Part shown: one piece after another, positions 45,364 to 56,470 of the stretch | How the letters are laid out: every line of letters starts with the position of its first letter | Numbering within the stretch: the stretch's first letter is position 1 | Source: Sordaria brevicollis | Lineage: Eukaryota > Ascomycota > Sordariomycetes > Sordariales > Sordariaceae | Direction: 5' to 3' | NCBI GenBank assembly: GCA_033439795.1 | Contig: JAUTDP010000016.1 | Location: 558,001 to 622,000, forward strand | Length of the DNA: 64,000 bases | Position numbers and translations under genes: made by a program | Notes under the pieces: model-generated | What the model saw: only the letters and a program-made list of their open reading frames with translations | Told to the model about the DNA's origin: nothing | Databases searched by the model: none

Positions 45364-47905
45364 ATGACGGGGGAAGACCTCCCCCTCTCTACATCCACGG
45401 AAGGCAATCAAAGTGTATCAACCGCTGCGGCCGATGCTTCCCGTCAGCCGATGAAGTCTGTTCCAGCTGGCGAATCCCGCAATTCACCTCAATGGACTTT
45501 TACCGAGCTTGCTTCTGGCCTGGAGTCGGATGGCCATAACGAGCACAGTCAACGTCATGCAACGGACGCGGTTAGCGATACCCCCGCTGGTGATGCATAC
45601 GACCCAGGGTATACAGACAATGAGGCTCTTTGTGCCACATGCCGATTCCTCCTCGAACTCGGCCCGGAGCCCGAGGGATGGGAGGTAAGCTTTGATAGGT
45701 GGGACGGTGTCGGTGGCAACTGGGTTTATGAGTGTAATCTTACCACGGAGGTGACTTGGTCGAGAAACCTGGAAACCATCATCTTCCACAATAAATGTCC
45801 TCTCTGTCGCGAGTTGCGTGTCGAAATGTCAAGCTATCGACAGAATGGGCTAGGGACATCTCCTACGCAGGAAAAACTCACTGTTGTCAAGACGCTCCAG
45901 TCGGGTCGTTGGGGTAACTTCTACGTTGACATAAGGCTCAAGGGTGATTATTTCAAACGTCACCAATTGCCTGCGGGCGTGGTAATTAGAGTCGAGCTCT
46001 ACCCAGAGGACGGCAAGTACCTCGATGGACTCTACGGAAAGAAGTAGCTGTGCTGACAAGCTGTTATTCATAGAAACCTTGCTGGACGGAAATTATAAAG
46101 ACTGTGGACGCAGCGTCATAGAGGGGAGCTTGTATAAACTCCCAATACCCACAGTTTGCAGCAGCGGAAGTCCCGGTCCGCATGGATCAAACACGGGCTC
46201 GGAAACTAGCTGGCAACTAGTGAAGGACTGGATGGCTAAATGCCGATCCAGCCATCAAAGATGCAACCTAACGCACGAAGCGGTGCCACCACTTCCTACC
46301 AGAGTCATTGATGTGGGATCAAGGGATGACGATTTACCGCCTCGGCTGCATGTGGTGACAGATCAAGATTCAGGACGGTATGCAACGCTGAGCCATCGTT
46401 GGGGACTGCAGGACACGTTCAAGCTAACCGTCAGTAACTTTGAAACCCTGACACAAGAAATACCTTGGGAACGACTGCCGAAGACCTTTCAGGACGCCAT
46501 AGAAGCAACAAGACATCTCGGGATTCGATACTTGTGGATAGACTCCTTGTGCATCATTCAGGACTCCCCACAAGGGATCGACTGGATTGCAGAGTCCGCC
46601 AAAATGACCAACGTGTATGAAGATTCCTACATCAACTTTGCAGCAGCAGATGCGATGGACTCCTCCACACAAGGTTGCTTCTTCGACCGGGACCCTTCTT
46701 TAATTCGCCTTGTTCGCGTTCACCTTGATTGGGGTGCTGAGCCGATATATTACTACGCGGCGGCTTCTCACGGATTCAAAACCAACGTTGCATCCGCTCC
46801 TCTGTACCGGAGAGGGTGGGTATTTCAGGAGAGAACACTTGCTCCCCGAATCGTCCATTGTTGTAGGAATCAGCTGTATTGGGAATGTCTGGAGAGCATA
46901 GCCACTGAGAGTTTTCCTACCGGATTGCCGCATTGGGTAGAAAGGTCAGGGGGGACATGCTTTTGCTCATCGTGGCGAAGGATAAGACCACCAGCATCCG
47001 ACATATTCATCAGCGCCTCCAGCTCAACGGTGGACCACTACTTTGCGGCGTTAATCGCGTGGAATTCGGTGGTGTCGCAGTACCAAGAACTCGATCTCAC
47101 GTACGCCCGAGATAAGCTGGTAGCAATATCCGGTTTGGCCAGAATGCACTCCAGATTCCTCAACACGAGATATCTCGCTGGCATGTGGCTTGAACATCTT
47201 CCTGTGCAGCTTCTCTGGTACCGAATGTGGTCGATGGAGCCGCAGAGAATGTGCTACAAGGAGTATATAGCTCCGACCTGGTCATACTTCTCCATTCCTG
47301 GTCCAGTAGTCCCTACCGTGAGGAATAAAGAGGATTTGCCACTGCCAGGGAAGAAAGGACAAAGAAGCCGGCCTATGATTCAGATTTTGGACGCGACAGT
47401 GGACTTGGTTGATGAGAGCCATCCCTTCGGGGCAGTTTCAGGGGGATCTTTACTGGTAAAGGGGCCGCTGGCAAACAGTTCGCTCATTCAAGACTTTGAA
47501 TTCTCCGAGCATGAACGGAAAATGACCATCACATACTGTGGGAAGTTTGCGGGATCTTACAGATTTGATACGTTAGGCTATCCTAGCCAACTGCCGGTCA
47601 AGAAGCCGCTCTACCTTCTTCCCGTTATGTTAGGTATGTCGTATATGGGCGGATGGGATAAGCGTCAAGTCAGTGGCTTAGTCCTGCAACAGGCTAATCG
47701 CGGCGGGAACACATTTAGAAGAGTTGGAGTGTTTGGTGTTCGCCGTCAGGAGCTTTGGGAAACGGCATCTGAAAAGGAAGATTATGAGAAAGAGGAAGAT
47801 GGCATTCGCGTGTTGCAGGAAGCATGCCTCGCTCAGAACGGACCGGATGATGAGGCCGGTCCATTTCCCGAGTGGGGGAAGCAGCTGGTTATTACCATCA
47901 TCTAA
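45364..47905 (+). CDS. HET-domain protein (heterokaryon-incompatibility type), GC-AG intron
   Basis: Exons 45364-46012 and 46074-47905 encode 826 residues. The intron begins GCAAGT, has CTGAC 18 bases before the acceptor and ends TTCATAG. The canonical-looking donor GTACCT four bases later would shift frame and hit a stop, so the GC donor, which fits the strict G/GCAAGT consensus of GC-AG introns, is preferred. The start is the first ATG of the frame (MTGEDLPLSTS). Exon 1 has a Cys pair ALCATC and a second pair NKCPLC, a zinc-binding-like layout usual before HET domains. The HET domain starts at about residue 319 (YATLSHRWG) and continues with LGIRYLWIDSLCIIQDS at about 365-382, then AKMTNVYEDSYINFAAADA and a WVFQERTLAPRIVHC segment. 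HET proteins trigger regulated cell death when incompatible hyphae fuse. The partner allele cannot be inferred. Confidence 0.88.
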
Positions 47906-48606
47906 CTCTAAGCCTTCTGTCACTTTACAGCATGCCTTGACTCTTTATTTCAGTTGTTTCCTTTCCTACATTTTCTTACCGCTCTGCTTTACCCACGTGT
48001 TCAAGTCTTAAGTTTGCCCCTCTGAGTGCCTAATCCTATCAGCCTTTTCGGACATCAAATCCTTGCGCGCATACTCCGTTCCTCGATGTTTCTTCACATT
48101 TCTGTTGACCAACCGTGCCTTCCTACATCCAAAAGCCAACCTCGTTCCCTACTATGAAGTTTCTGCCTTTCGTCCATCGTGTGTTACGAGCTTCGTCTCA
48201 ACTGTGCAGACCCATGAACTATTCAGATGCCACCGAAGGATTAGCAGTTAGTCCGATTGTGAACTTTCTGACCGTTATGGGATGAAATGGCGGGCATTTT
48301 GTGGAAAATACGGTTACTGCTAGGTTGTTCAAACGAAGACGGCGGGGCAGGCTTTCCCCCCTCTCTATAAATTATCCCTCCTCCCCAGTCCAGATTTCTG
48401 CATTTCTTCCCCAACAACTCACAATTTCACCCCCGGATCGTGGCATTACAACGTACACAGCACTCCCGATCTCCTTCCTTTCTAGCTTACACTCATCCAG
48501 CTGTCTTCAAAGCATTCAGTTGGCTAGCTTTGGCTTGCCTTCAACGTCGAAAAACTCTCTTCCTCGAACAATATCAGCATTACCTCACACTCGAGTCAGG
48601 TTCAAG
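47906..48606 (+). promoter_or_regulatory. Spacer with promoter of the next small gene
   Basis: This is a CT-rich stretch (48355-48606) before the ATG at 48607, with a TATA-like TCTATAAATTA at about 48363. No other gene is seen. Confidence 0.45.
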
Positions 48607-49233
48607 ATGGCACCTACAAAGGAGGAATTCGACCGTGCTCTGAACGAGATCAAGGGCACACTCGCGAATAGAGAGAGCATGATCGCCAAAGCCTACGCCG
48701 ACCATCCGGATCCCAATGCTTGGTATCATCACTTCCTCAACTGTCTATCGATGATTGCCCAGGGCCCTCTCTCCAAGGTGGAGGATAACATCGGCTCCGT
48801 TGCTCCGGCCAGAGGCGTAAAGCGTCGCCGTGTTCAGGATGATGAGGAGGAACTGTCTCAGGGTGCCAGCGATGGTGGCAGGGTTTTGGAGACTGAGGGA
48901 GAGGCAACATACAGATTCAGGGGCCTCGCCAGATTCCGGGTCGAAACTACGGGCGGTTCAACCGGGGACAATCGCACATCTGTGTACGTTAAGGGATACA
49001 CCAAAGTTCTTGTCGAGGATGCGACCAGCGTAGAGGTAGAGCAAAAGCCAGGTGAGATCCTTCCAGTCTACAGTAGCATTTGCATTATAAGTGATCACTG
49101 ACTGGTAGCTTCTGTCACAGTTCCCGAGACCTTTACTTTCACCAAACCCTCACAGGGACGGGAGGCAAAGGGAAACAGGGCCATGAAGAGCGAGGCCGGA
49201 GACAGCGAGTACCGTGCGCTTGAGTGGCGTTAA
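48607..49233 (+). CDS. Small conserved-looking hypothetical protein
   Basis: Exons 48607-49051 and 49121-49233 encode 185 residues; the 69-nt intron starts GTGAGA, contains CTGAC and ends TCACAG. The start has the strong context AAGATGGCA. The N-terminal 60 residues are probably helical (TKEEFDRALNEIKGTLANRESMIAKAY-like, cut here by rule), then a basic patch GVKRRRVQDDEEE that could be a nuclear localisation signal. The middle looks like beta strands (ATYRFRGLARFRVET, TSVYVKGYTKVLVED), and the C-terminus is charged and ends LEWR. I do not recognise the family. It is the last intact gene before the RIP-mutated block. Confidence 0.75.
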
Positions 49234-50241
49234 CTTCACCATCATAAACGAACTACGAGTTATACTCTAGATAGGGATGAACGAGGATTCACCTTTAGTT
49301 AGCAGCGCATAGAGCTAGTTCACATTACACGAGAAGGAAAGGGATATGCGACCTAAATATGGGGAAGCTTATATATACCCACCTAAAACCTACATATACC
49401 CAGAAAACCTATACACACCCAGTTTTTTCAAGGTGGTAGCTGTTATGTAAATTTCCCTGTTTTAGCGGTAAATTTGACTATTATATATGGTTACGACTAT
49501 AGTCAACCAAAGTGACCAACTATGCCATTTTGACTAATTCCCCCTATTAACTAAATTTTGTAATAATTTTATAGTATTTAATACAAATTATAATAAATCG
49601 ATTTTTCCACCTTACTCTATTCTATTCTATTTATCTTATTAAATCGATTATCGAGAGTAGAGAGTATCGAAATTATAAATAATATTTCGATCGGTTTCTC
49701 TTACCCCCCTTCCTCCTTCTGTTCTACTTTATATACTTTCTATTGCTAATATTTAGCCACTTCTTTATTTATTTCTTTTTCTTTCTTATTAATAATTTCG
49801 ATGTAATTATGGGCTTTACTTTAGGTAGCGGCGGTGGCGGTATCCCTAATATCCAACTATTTAATATTATCCCCAAATTCGTACTATAAATAATTATAAT
49901 GTATTAAAGCCTTAATAGGGGCCGAATTTTTAAATTTATTGCGGGGATTAATAGCTTTACGCTTACTTTTACCCTTATTTTTACTTTAAATCCCTTTATT
50001 TTTACCTTAGGTCGTTTACTTAAAAAGAATAGCCTTATCCCTAAAAGGATTACTTTATTTAGGTAGGCGACCTTTAAGTATACCCTTAGTAATTAATCGA
50101 AATTTTAAATATTTATCCTCCGCGTCCTAATATAGTAATTAATATAATATAGTATCGGAATAAATATATAGGGATTTATACGTCGTTAAAAGAGATACTA
50201 GTATAAATAATAAATAGTTTTAATAATTGAAATTATATAAT
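49234..50241. other. AT-rich, RIP-type transition zone
   Basis: Composition shifts to AT-rich from about 49340. At 49365-49420 there are repeated ACCYA-type and CACACCC strings (AGAAAACCTATACACACCCA) resembling the subterminal sequence of the MITE at 3915. No coding frame is present; it is probably a fragment of an older element. Confidence 0.45.
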
Positions 50242-50446
50242 TATTACGGCACTAAATTATCGGCAGCGCTCCCTAAGCGTCTTAGCACCGAACCACCAAC
50301 GGAATATAATCGTACCCACAATTATATTTCCACCTTACTTATATATATAGTCCGGGAATAGAATTTTCGTTATTTTCTCTCAATCTTCTCCTCTTCGTAT
50401 AATAATACGTCTTCTCTAAGCCTTTACTAAATCGGTATCGTAATAA
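50242..50446 (+). repeat. 5' LTR
   Basis: This matches 58425-58632 along its length, with differences that are mainly C/T and G/A transitions. It holds a TATA-like TATATATATA upstream of a GC-richer segment, as in a functional U3/R boundary. Confidence 0.85.
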
Positions 50447-50692
50447 TTTATTATATTTTTTTATAACTAATAGCCCGGCGTTTATTAGGCGTTTCGCTTT
50501 AATTAATTTATAAAAACGGTACCGATCTTTTTTAATTAAACTTTATCGAACCCTTTTCTACGAAATCCTTTATTTTTTTTATTAATTACTATTTTAATAA
50601 AATATTACTAACCCTTCGTTAATTTTATAATTAAATATTATGAATTCTTCTCTATTCTTACGCCTATTTAAATTTAAATCCAATTTTAATTA

Positions 50693-51218
50693 TTTGAAGC
50701 GGAGCTTCAATATGAGAAGTGTTGAATAAATACGAGCGTTGAGCGTAGCTTCTTCTATAATACTGTGACCCCCTGTAATAATCCCTGTAAATCTTCCCGA
50801 AGTTTACCCGCGATTTTGCGACCTGCAATTGGCTGGAAAAAAATTCTCGAATTGGAATTGGCTGAATTAGATACCCTATCCCTGTTCGCCAAGCTCGCTT
50901 AGCGTTTAGCGCCTTGCTTAAGGCTTGGCATTTTAAAGTGGGTCCTATCAAGACAAAGTGGGTACCAAAATGATGAGTAAGCCGAGACAAGTACAATGGT
51001 ACTACTCACGTGACCGTAGCTAGCTTGCCGGCCGAGAAAAACGACTTTGAAAAAAAAAAACCGACGGATAGAATTTGGAAGGAAAATTTTCGAAAATTTC
51101 ACCAAGTTTTTTTTACCTTCTCGCTTACCCTATAGTTTCTAAAAAAATAAAAAAATTAAAATTTAAAGAAAAAAATTAAGAAAATTAATAAGGTAGTAAT
51201 ATTGAGCTCCGCTTCAAG
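50693..51218. mobile_element. 526-bp MITE nested in the retrotransposon, not RIP-mutated
   Basis: The left end TTTGAAGCGGAGCTTCAATA at 50693 and the inverse ending at 51218 differ by one transition and one single-base gap; TA flanks both sides (50691-50692 and 51219-51220). Inside, composition is ordinary, with CA and TG dinucleotides present, in sharp contrast to the host element. A 110-codon antisense frame at 50664-50996 spans the boundary and is not a gene. The TA duplication suggests a Tc1/mariner-type parent. Confidence 0.75.
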
Positions 51219-54054
51219 TAAATTTCTGCCCACCCGTATAAAATTTGCCGTAGGCAAATTTTGCGGGGGTACGGGGGCGGCAGCCCTCGTAAATTTAAAT
51301 AACCCTAAAACGTTTAATATAAATACCCCGGGCTTTAATTCCGATAGCGAATAATAAATTTTCGCTATTAATTTTTTTCCTTTTTATAATTAGCTTTATA
51401 TTAATATTATTATTTACGATTTATAGAACGATTTTTTTCGCTTTATAAACGTTATAAAAGTAGACCCCGAATTTTTTTTTAATTCCGTATTTACTTCGAC
51501 GCTATTAAGGCCTAATTTAATTACGTTTAAAATTACGTTTATAATACTTAGGCCTAAATTATAATAAATTTTAATATTATTACCCGCTTTAAAATTTAAT
51601 TTTATAACTATATCGCCGAATTCGTTTAAAAAATTATTAAAATATAAAAGTAAACCGATTAAACCCTCTTTTATATTTTTAAATTCGAAATTGCCGTCCG
51701 CTTATAAATTATTTGGATTAATATAATTAATTAACGAATTAATATTATTTAATTTAGGGTTAACCGACGTATTATTGAAATTATATTTTAAATTCGCTAA
51801 TATATTATTAATTAAATTAATTTTTAACCCCTATTTATTACTCTTCTCTTTTTATTTCCTTCTTTATTTAATTATACTTATAGCGTTAAACCCCCTATTT
51901 TTACCGGCGCCGAACGTTCTTTTGTAAAATAATAAAAGGAAGATATTAATTAAAAATTTTTTATTAGTATTAAATTCGTTATCGATTATACTATTTATTT
52001 AATATTTATCGATTGGATCCTTTATATTTTTTAATACTTTTCCAACGACGTTTTTATATATATTCGCTCTAAAATCGATATAATCGTAATTTCCTTTTAA
52101 AATTCTATTATTTAATCCGTAAATTTTATTAATTTCTAAATTTTCTTTAAATAATTCGACCTGTATTATATTATTTTCGATATTTATATTAAAATAATTT
52201 AAGAAATAAATTATTTATAATAAAATACCCTTTTTTTCGCCGATTTTATTTTTATATTTATTAAATTCGTCGATTCCTACGAATTTAATATTTATTATTA
52301 TATCGACGCTTTTAAATCGAAGATTAATAAACGCTTTTGAAATACTTTCGTTAATATTATTAGCGTTAACCGCCCGGCCTTTAACGATTTCGAAAATTAA
52401 ATAAATTTCTTTTGCGAATTTATTATTAATTTATTAAATATTAATTATTGCGTAAATATCTCGCCGTTTACCCTTATTTAATCCGCTAATAATTTTATAA
52501 TCTTCGGTAAAACTTTTACTTTTATAAAGAAATTTAATAACTTTATTTTAATCAAAAATAAGCCCGCCGTAAGGTAAAAGGTTTATATATATATTACGGC
52601 GGGGCCGGTTATTACGTTATAATTTATATAATAAAAGTGAAATATAAGGTATAAACCCCTATTCCCGTTTAAAACGTTCCAGTTTCGACGCCGACGTTTA
52701 AAGTAGGAAAAACTTAACTTCTAATAAAAATCGCCATTAAAAATATAATACGGAAGAATTAAAAGATTTATATTTATATTTTATAAAATTAAATATTAAT
52801 TTCTTTTTTTTAAATTCTATTTATTTTAATAATACCCTTAAAACGTTATATTTTATTATAATCGATTTTAGGTATTCGTTAATAAGTTTTATTAATTCTT
52901 CCTTTATATAATATTATATTCTCTCCTTAATATTTCTTTACCGCCCTTATACCCTCCGTTTAACCAACGGTTGCGAAAATAATTCTATTTCTTATATTTC
53001 TATTATATTTTACTCTATTAATTCTTTTACGAATTACTTTATTCTCTTCGTTTAATTTTTTAATAATTCTAATATTATTTTTAACTTCTTTTAATTAAAA
53101 AAGTATAATTTTACTATAAATTAATTATAAAATATTATGAATTTCCCCGGCTTTATTATTAAAAAAACGCCTTTACTTCCTTCGCTTTCTATTAAAAATA
53201 TATTAAACCTTCCCTTATTAATTATAACCCTTTAAATATTATTAAAAATTAAGCCTATACCCCGAAATTTAACCCGGCTTTCCGTTAAATTATAAAAATT
53301 TCGCTATTATTCTATTTCCCCCCGCTATATTTTAAAGGCTTATTTTTACCCAAATAATTATAATTAGTTATAAAATATAATTATCCGCTTATTATTTACT
53401 TTTAATTTTATTTTAGCGTACGAGGAACCCGGCGTAAGGGTTTTTAAATATATTCCCGATTAATTTTACCGCTTTATTAAAATTATAATACTTTTCCTTA
53501 ATATTAATAGTAATTCGCCGATAATTATAATCCCGCTCCTTAACCCCGACCCCGAAGATTTTAAATAAATTTTTAACGATTTTAAAAATATTATATTTCG
53601 TATAATATTCGCCGATTAATTTATATTTATCCCCCTTTATAAATTTTTAATTAATTATTAGGATTAAATAATAGAATGATTGTAATTCTAAACCGTTTCG
53701 GCGGAAAATATTTAAAAATATATTAATAAAAAATTAACGTTTATTTATATAAAAATTATCGAAATTTTATTAAAATACTTTTATTATTTTTAAAAAGCCT
53801 TCGACCCCAAAATTATAAAAACGATACTACTTTACTATCCTTTCAATTATAAAATTAATTTTATCCCCGGCTAAACCCCTTTATATCATTGTTTATATTT
53901 TATATCCTAAAAGGAATTTTACATTATATATAAATATTTAAATAATTATTTAATTTTTAATTTTATTCACTTAAATTCGTCTTTTACGGTTACTTTTATA
54001 TTCTTAACCCGAAAATTAAAGGGTAGCGTATAAATTTACATCGATTATTATAAA

Positions 54055-54640
54055 TTAAATAATATTATAATAAAAAATAAATATTTTATTCCCTTTATCC
54101 GTAAAATAATTAATTCGCTTTATAAAGCGAAATAATTTAATAAATTTAATATTATTATAGCCTTTAATTATTTATATATCGCCGAAGGCGACGAATAAAA
54201 AACCGTATTTATTATTAAATTTAATTTCTTCGAATATTTTATTATAAATTTCGGTATAATAGGCGCGTTAACGTTATTTTAATATTATATTAATTATATC
54301 CTATTTAATATTTTAAATAAATATATTATAACCTATTTCAATAATATATTTATTTATAATAGAATTAAAGCGGAATATAAACGTTATTTCGAAAACGTTA
54401 TAAAAATGTTTATAAAAATAAATTTAATTATCGAAATTTTGAAATACGAATTTTATAAATATAAAATAAAGTATTTAGAATTTATTATTTCCTACGACGG
54501 TTTACGTATAAATCCCAAAAAGGTTAACGCTATTATCGGTTAAAGTATTTTAAAAATTTTAAAAGATTTCTAACGTTTTATTAATTTTGCGAATTTTTAT
54601 TACAAATTTATTAAAAACTTTTCTAAAATTATTTAACTTT
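54055..54640 (+). pseudogene. Reverse transcriptase relic (Ty3/gypsy)
   Basis: A readable frame contains IAEGDE, FFEYFIINFG, YINYILFNILNKY, the altered active site YFNN, and KYLEFIISYDGLRINPKK followed by FINFANFYYKFIKNFSK. These are the standard consecutive RT landmarks of gypsy pol. The catalytic Tyr-X-Asp-Asp reads YFNN at about 54334-54345, so both aspartates are lost by G-to-A changes. Stops (TAG/TAA for Gln/Trp) interrupt the frame. The protein is non-functional. Confidence 0.9.
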
Positions 54641-54699
54641 TTATAATCTTTATATCTTATAATAAGTAAATTAACCCCATATTTAAAATTATAATTACG

Positions 54700-55163
54700 G
54701 TATTTAAACGTTTAAAGAACGCTTTTATTTCGGCCTTTATTTTTATATATTATTACCCCGAACGCTAAATTATTATCGAAATCGATATTTTAAATTAAAC
54801 GTCTAACGGTATTTTTTTTTAAATCGATAAAGAAAAGAAACGTTACCCTATCGCCTTCTTTTCGTTTAAATATTGCATTTTAAAAAATTAAGGACGCTAT
54901 TAAAATTATTATTAATTATAAAAGCTTTTAATATTTTATAACGATAAAACTCTTTAATTAATAATAAATTTAATAATCCGAATTCTTTAGCGTTTTCCGC
55001 TTTAAAATTATATATTATTTAAGCGTTTACGCCGCTGTCCTTAACGCCCTCTCCCGGTTATTTAAAAATATTTTAACGGATAAATATAATTTTGGCGACG
55101 ATTAAATAACGAATTATATACGTATTTTATTACTAGAAGAGAATTAAATTAAAAAATTAGATT

Positions 55164-55200
<37 letters not shown>
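54700..55200 (+). pseudogene. RNase H relic of the same pol
   Basis: The frame reads AFISAFIFIYYYPER, then IIIEIDI, then IDKEKKRYPIAFFSFKY, which follows the RNase H order of gypsy elements. It is broken by stops. An AAT/ATA microsatellite lies at about 55164-55200. Confidence 0.8.
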
Positions 55201-55201
<1 letters not shown>

Positions 55202-55329
55202 TTTATAAGGCTTGTAATCTTCGATATTAAATCGCTAATCGACGATTATATTAACGCCGTTTATTTCGCTTTACTTAATTCCTTTATAATTATCATTTAC
55301 TTTTAAAACCCCAATTATAAAAAATTTTT

Positions 55330-56470
55330 TAAACGTATTAAAAAATTCGTTAGGGCTATTATAATAGATTACGAAGTCTTTTATAGCTGGATTTTAATTA
55401 ATAAATAAGTCTTTATCCCCCTTTATAATAAAATTCGCTTTTAAATTCTTTAATATATTTACGGTTTAGCGTTTAATGATTATTTAAATTATTTTCAAAC
55501 CTATAATTTTATTTAACGGATTTATATTTAACCTAATTTATTTTAGAATATAATTACTTTCGTTTAAAATTATTATTTTTACGCCTAAATTAAAAATTCT
55601 AAATTTACGCCCTTAAATTTATTCGAATTTATACCAATTCTATCTCGCTAATAATCCGACTTTTTAATAAATTTTATCGGCCCCCTTTTCGAAATTAAAA
55701 ACGGCGGGAGGATGTATATTTATATTATAATAATTATCGACCGTTTAACGAAAATACGGTATTACGTCTTTATTTATAATTTAATTACTAAAAAAATCGT
55801 TAATATTTTCCTTTACGAAATTTACCACTTATATAATACCCTTAATTCCATTATTTCCAACCACAGCTCTTAATTTATTATTATTTTTTAATAAGAATTT
55901 TATCGATTCTTTAGTATTTAATAAAGGCTCTCTTTATCCGCCTACTTAGAAATTAACGGTTAAATAAAAATCGTAAACGTTTATATCGAATAATATTTAT
56001 ACGCGTTCTATTCCTATTATTAGGATAATTAATTTATTTAATTACCCTTTACCGAATTTGTAACGAATAATTATATTTTAAAAATTATAAGCTTTTCCCT
56101 GTTTTTTATTAATTATAATTAATATCCGAAAATAAATATTAAGCCCTTTTAATATTACGACGCCTTTATATCGCTAATATAATATTAAGAGCTATTCGAC
56201 GTTTAAATAATTAAAGAGCGTATAAATTATATTATTACTAAAGCCTATTTATTTATAAAGGAGGTTTAAGAGAAATAAAAGCATTATACTAATATTTATA
56301 AATCGGACGCCTTAAAGTATATAATTAAGGATAAAATTTAAATTAATATTAAATATTAAAATTAGGGCCGTTTATCCCTTAAATTAGCCAATAAATAAAT
56401 AAGCCCGTTCGTCGTTAAGAAAGTATACCGCTAAATAATCGCCTTTATTATCAATATAATATATAAAATC
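55330..56470 (+). pseudogene. Integrase relic of the same pol
   Basis: IDRLTKIRYYVFIYNL, IVNIFLYEIYHLYNT, SIISNHSS, INGQIKIVNVYIE-like and FTEFVTNNYI (some letters are stops in the current DNA) match the integrase core order. A downstream segment with LANKXISPFVVKKVYR resembles the C-terminal DNA-binding part. It is non-functional because of RIP stops. Confidence 0.85.

Noticed and set aside
45237..45539. Other frames at the start of the HET gene
   Set aside because: They do not link to the HET domain by any in-frame splice and lack motifs.
46017..46113. Alternative HET introns (GTACCT or GTAGCT donor to a CAG acceptor at 46113)
   Set aside because: They also restore frame but lack a well-placed branch site; the GC-AG intron 46013-46073 has all signals.
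50664..50996. 110-codon antisense frame
   Set aside because: It spans the boundary between the RIP-mutated host element and the nested MITE, so it is accidental.
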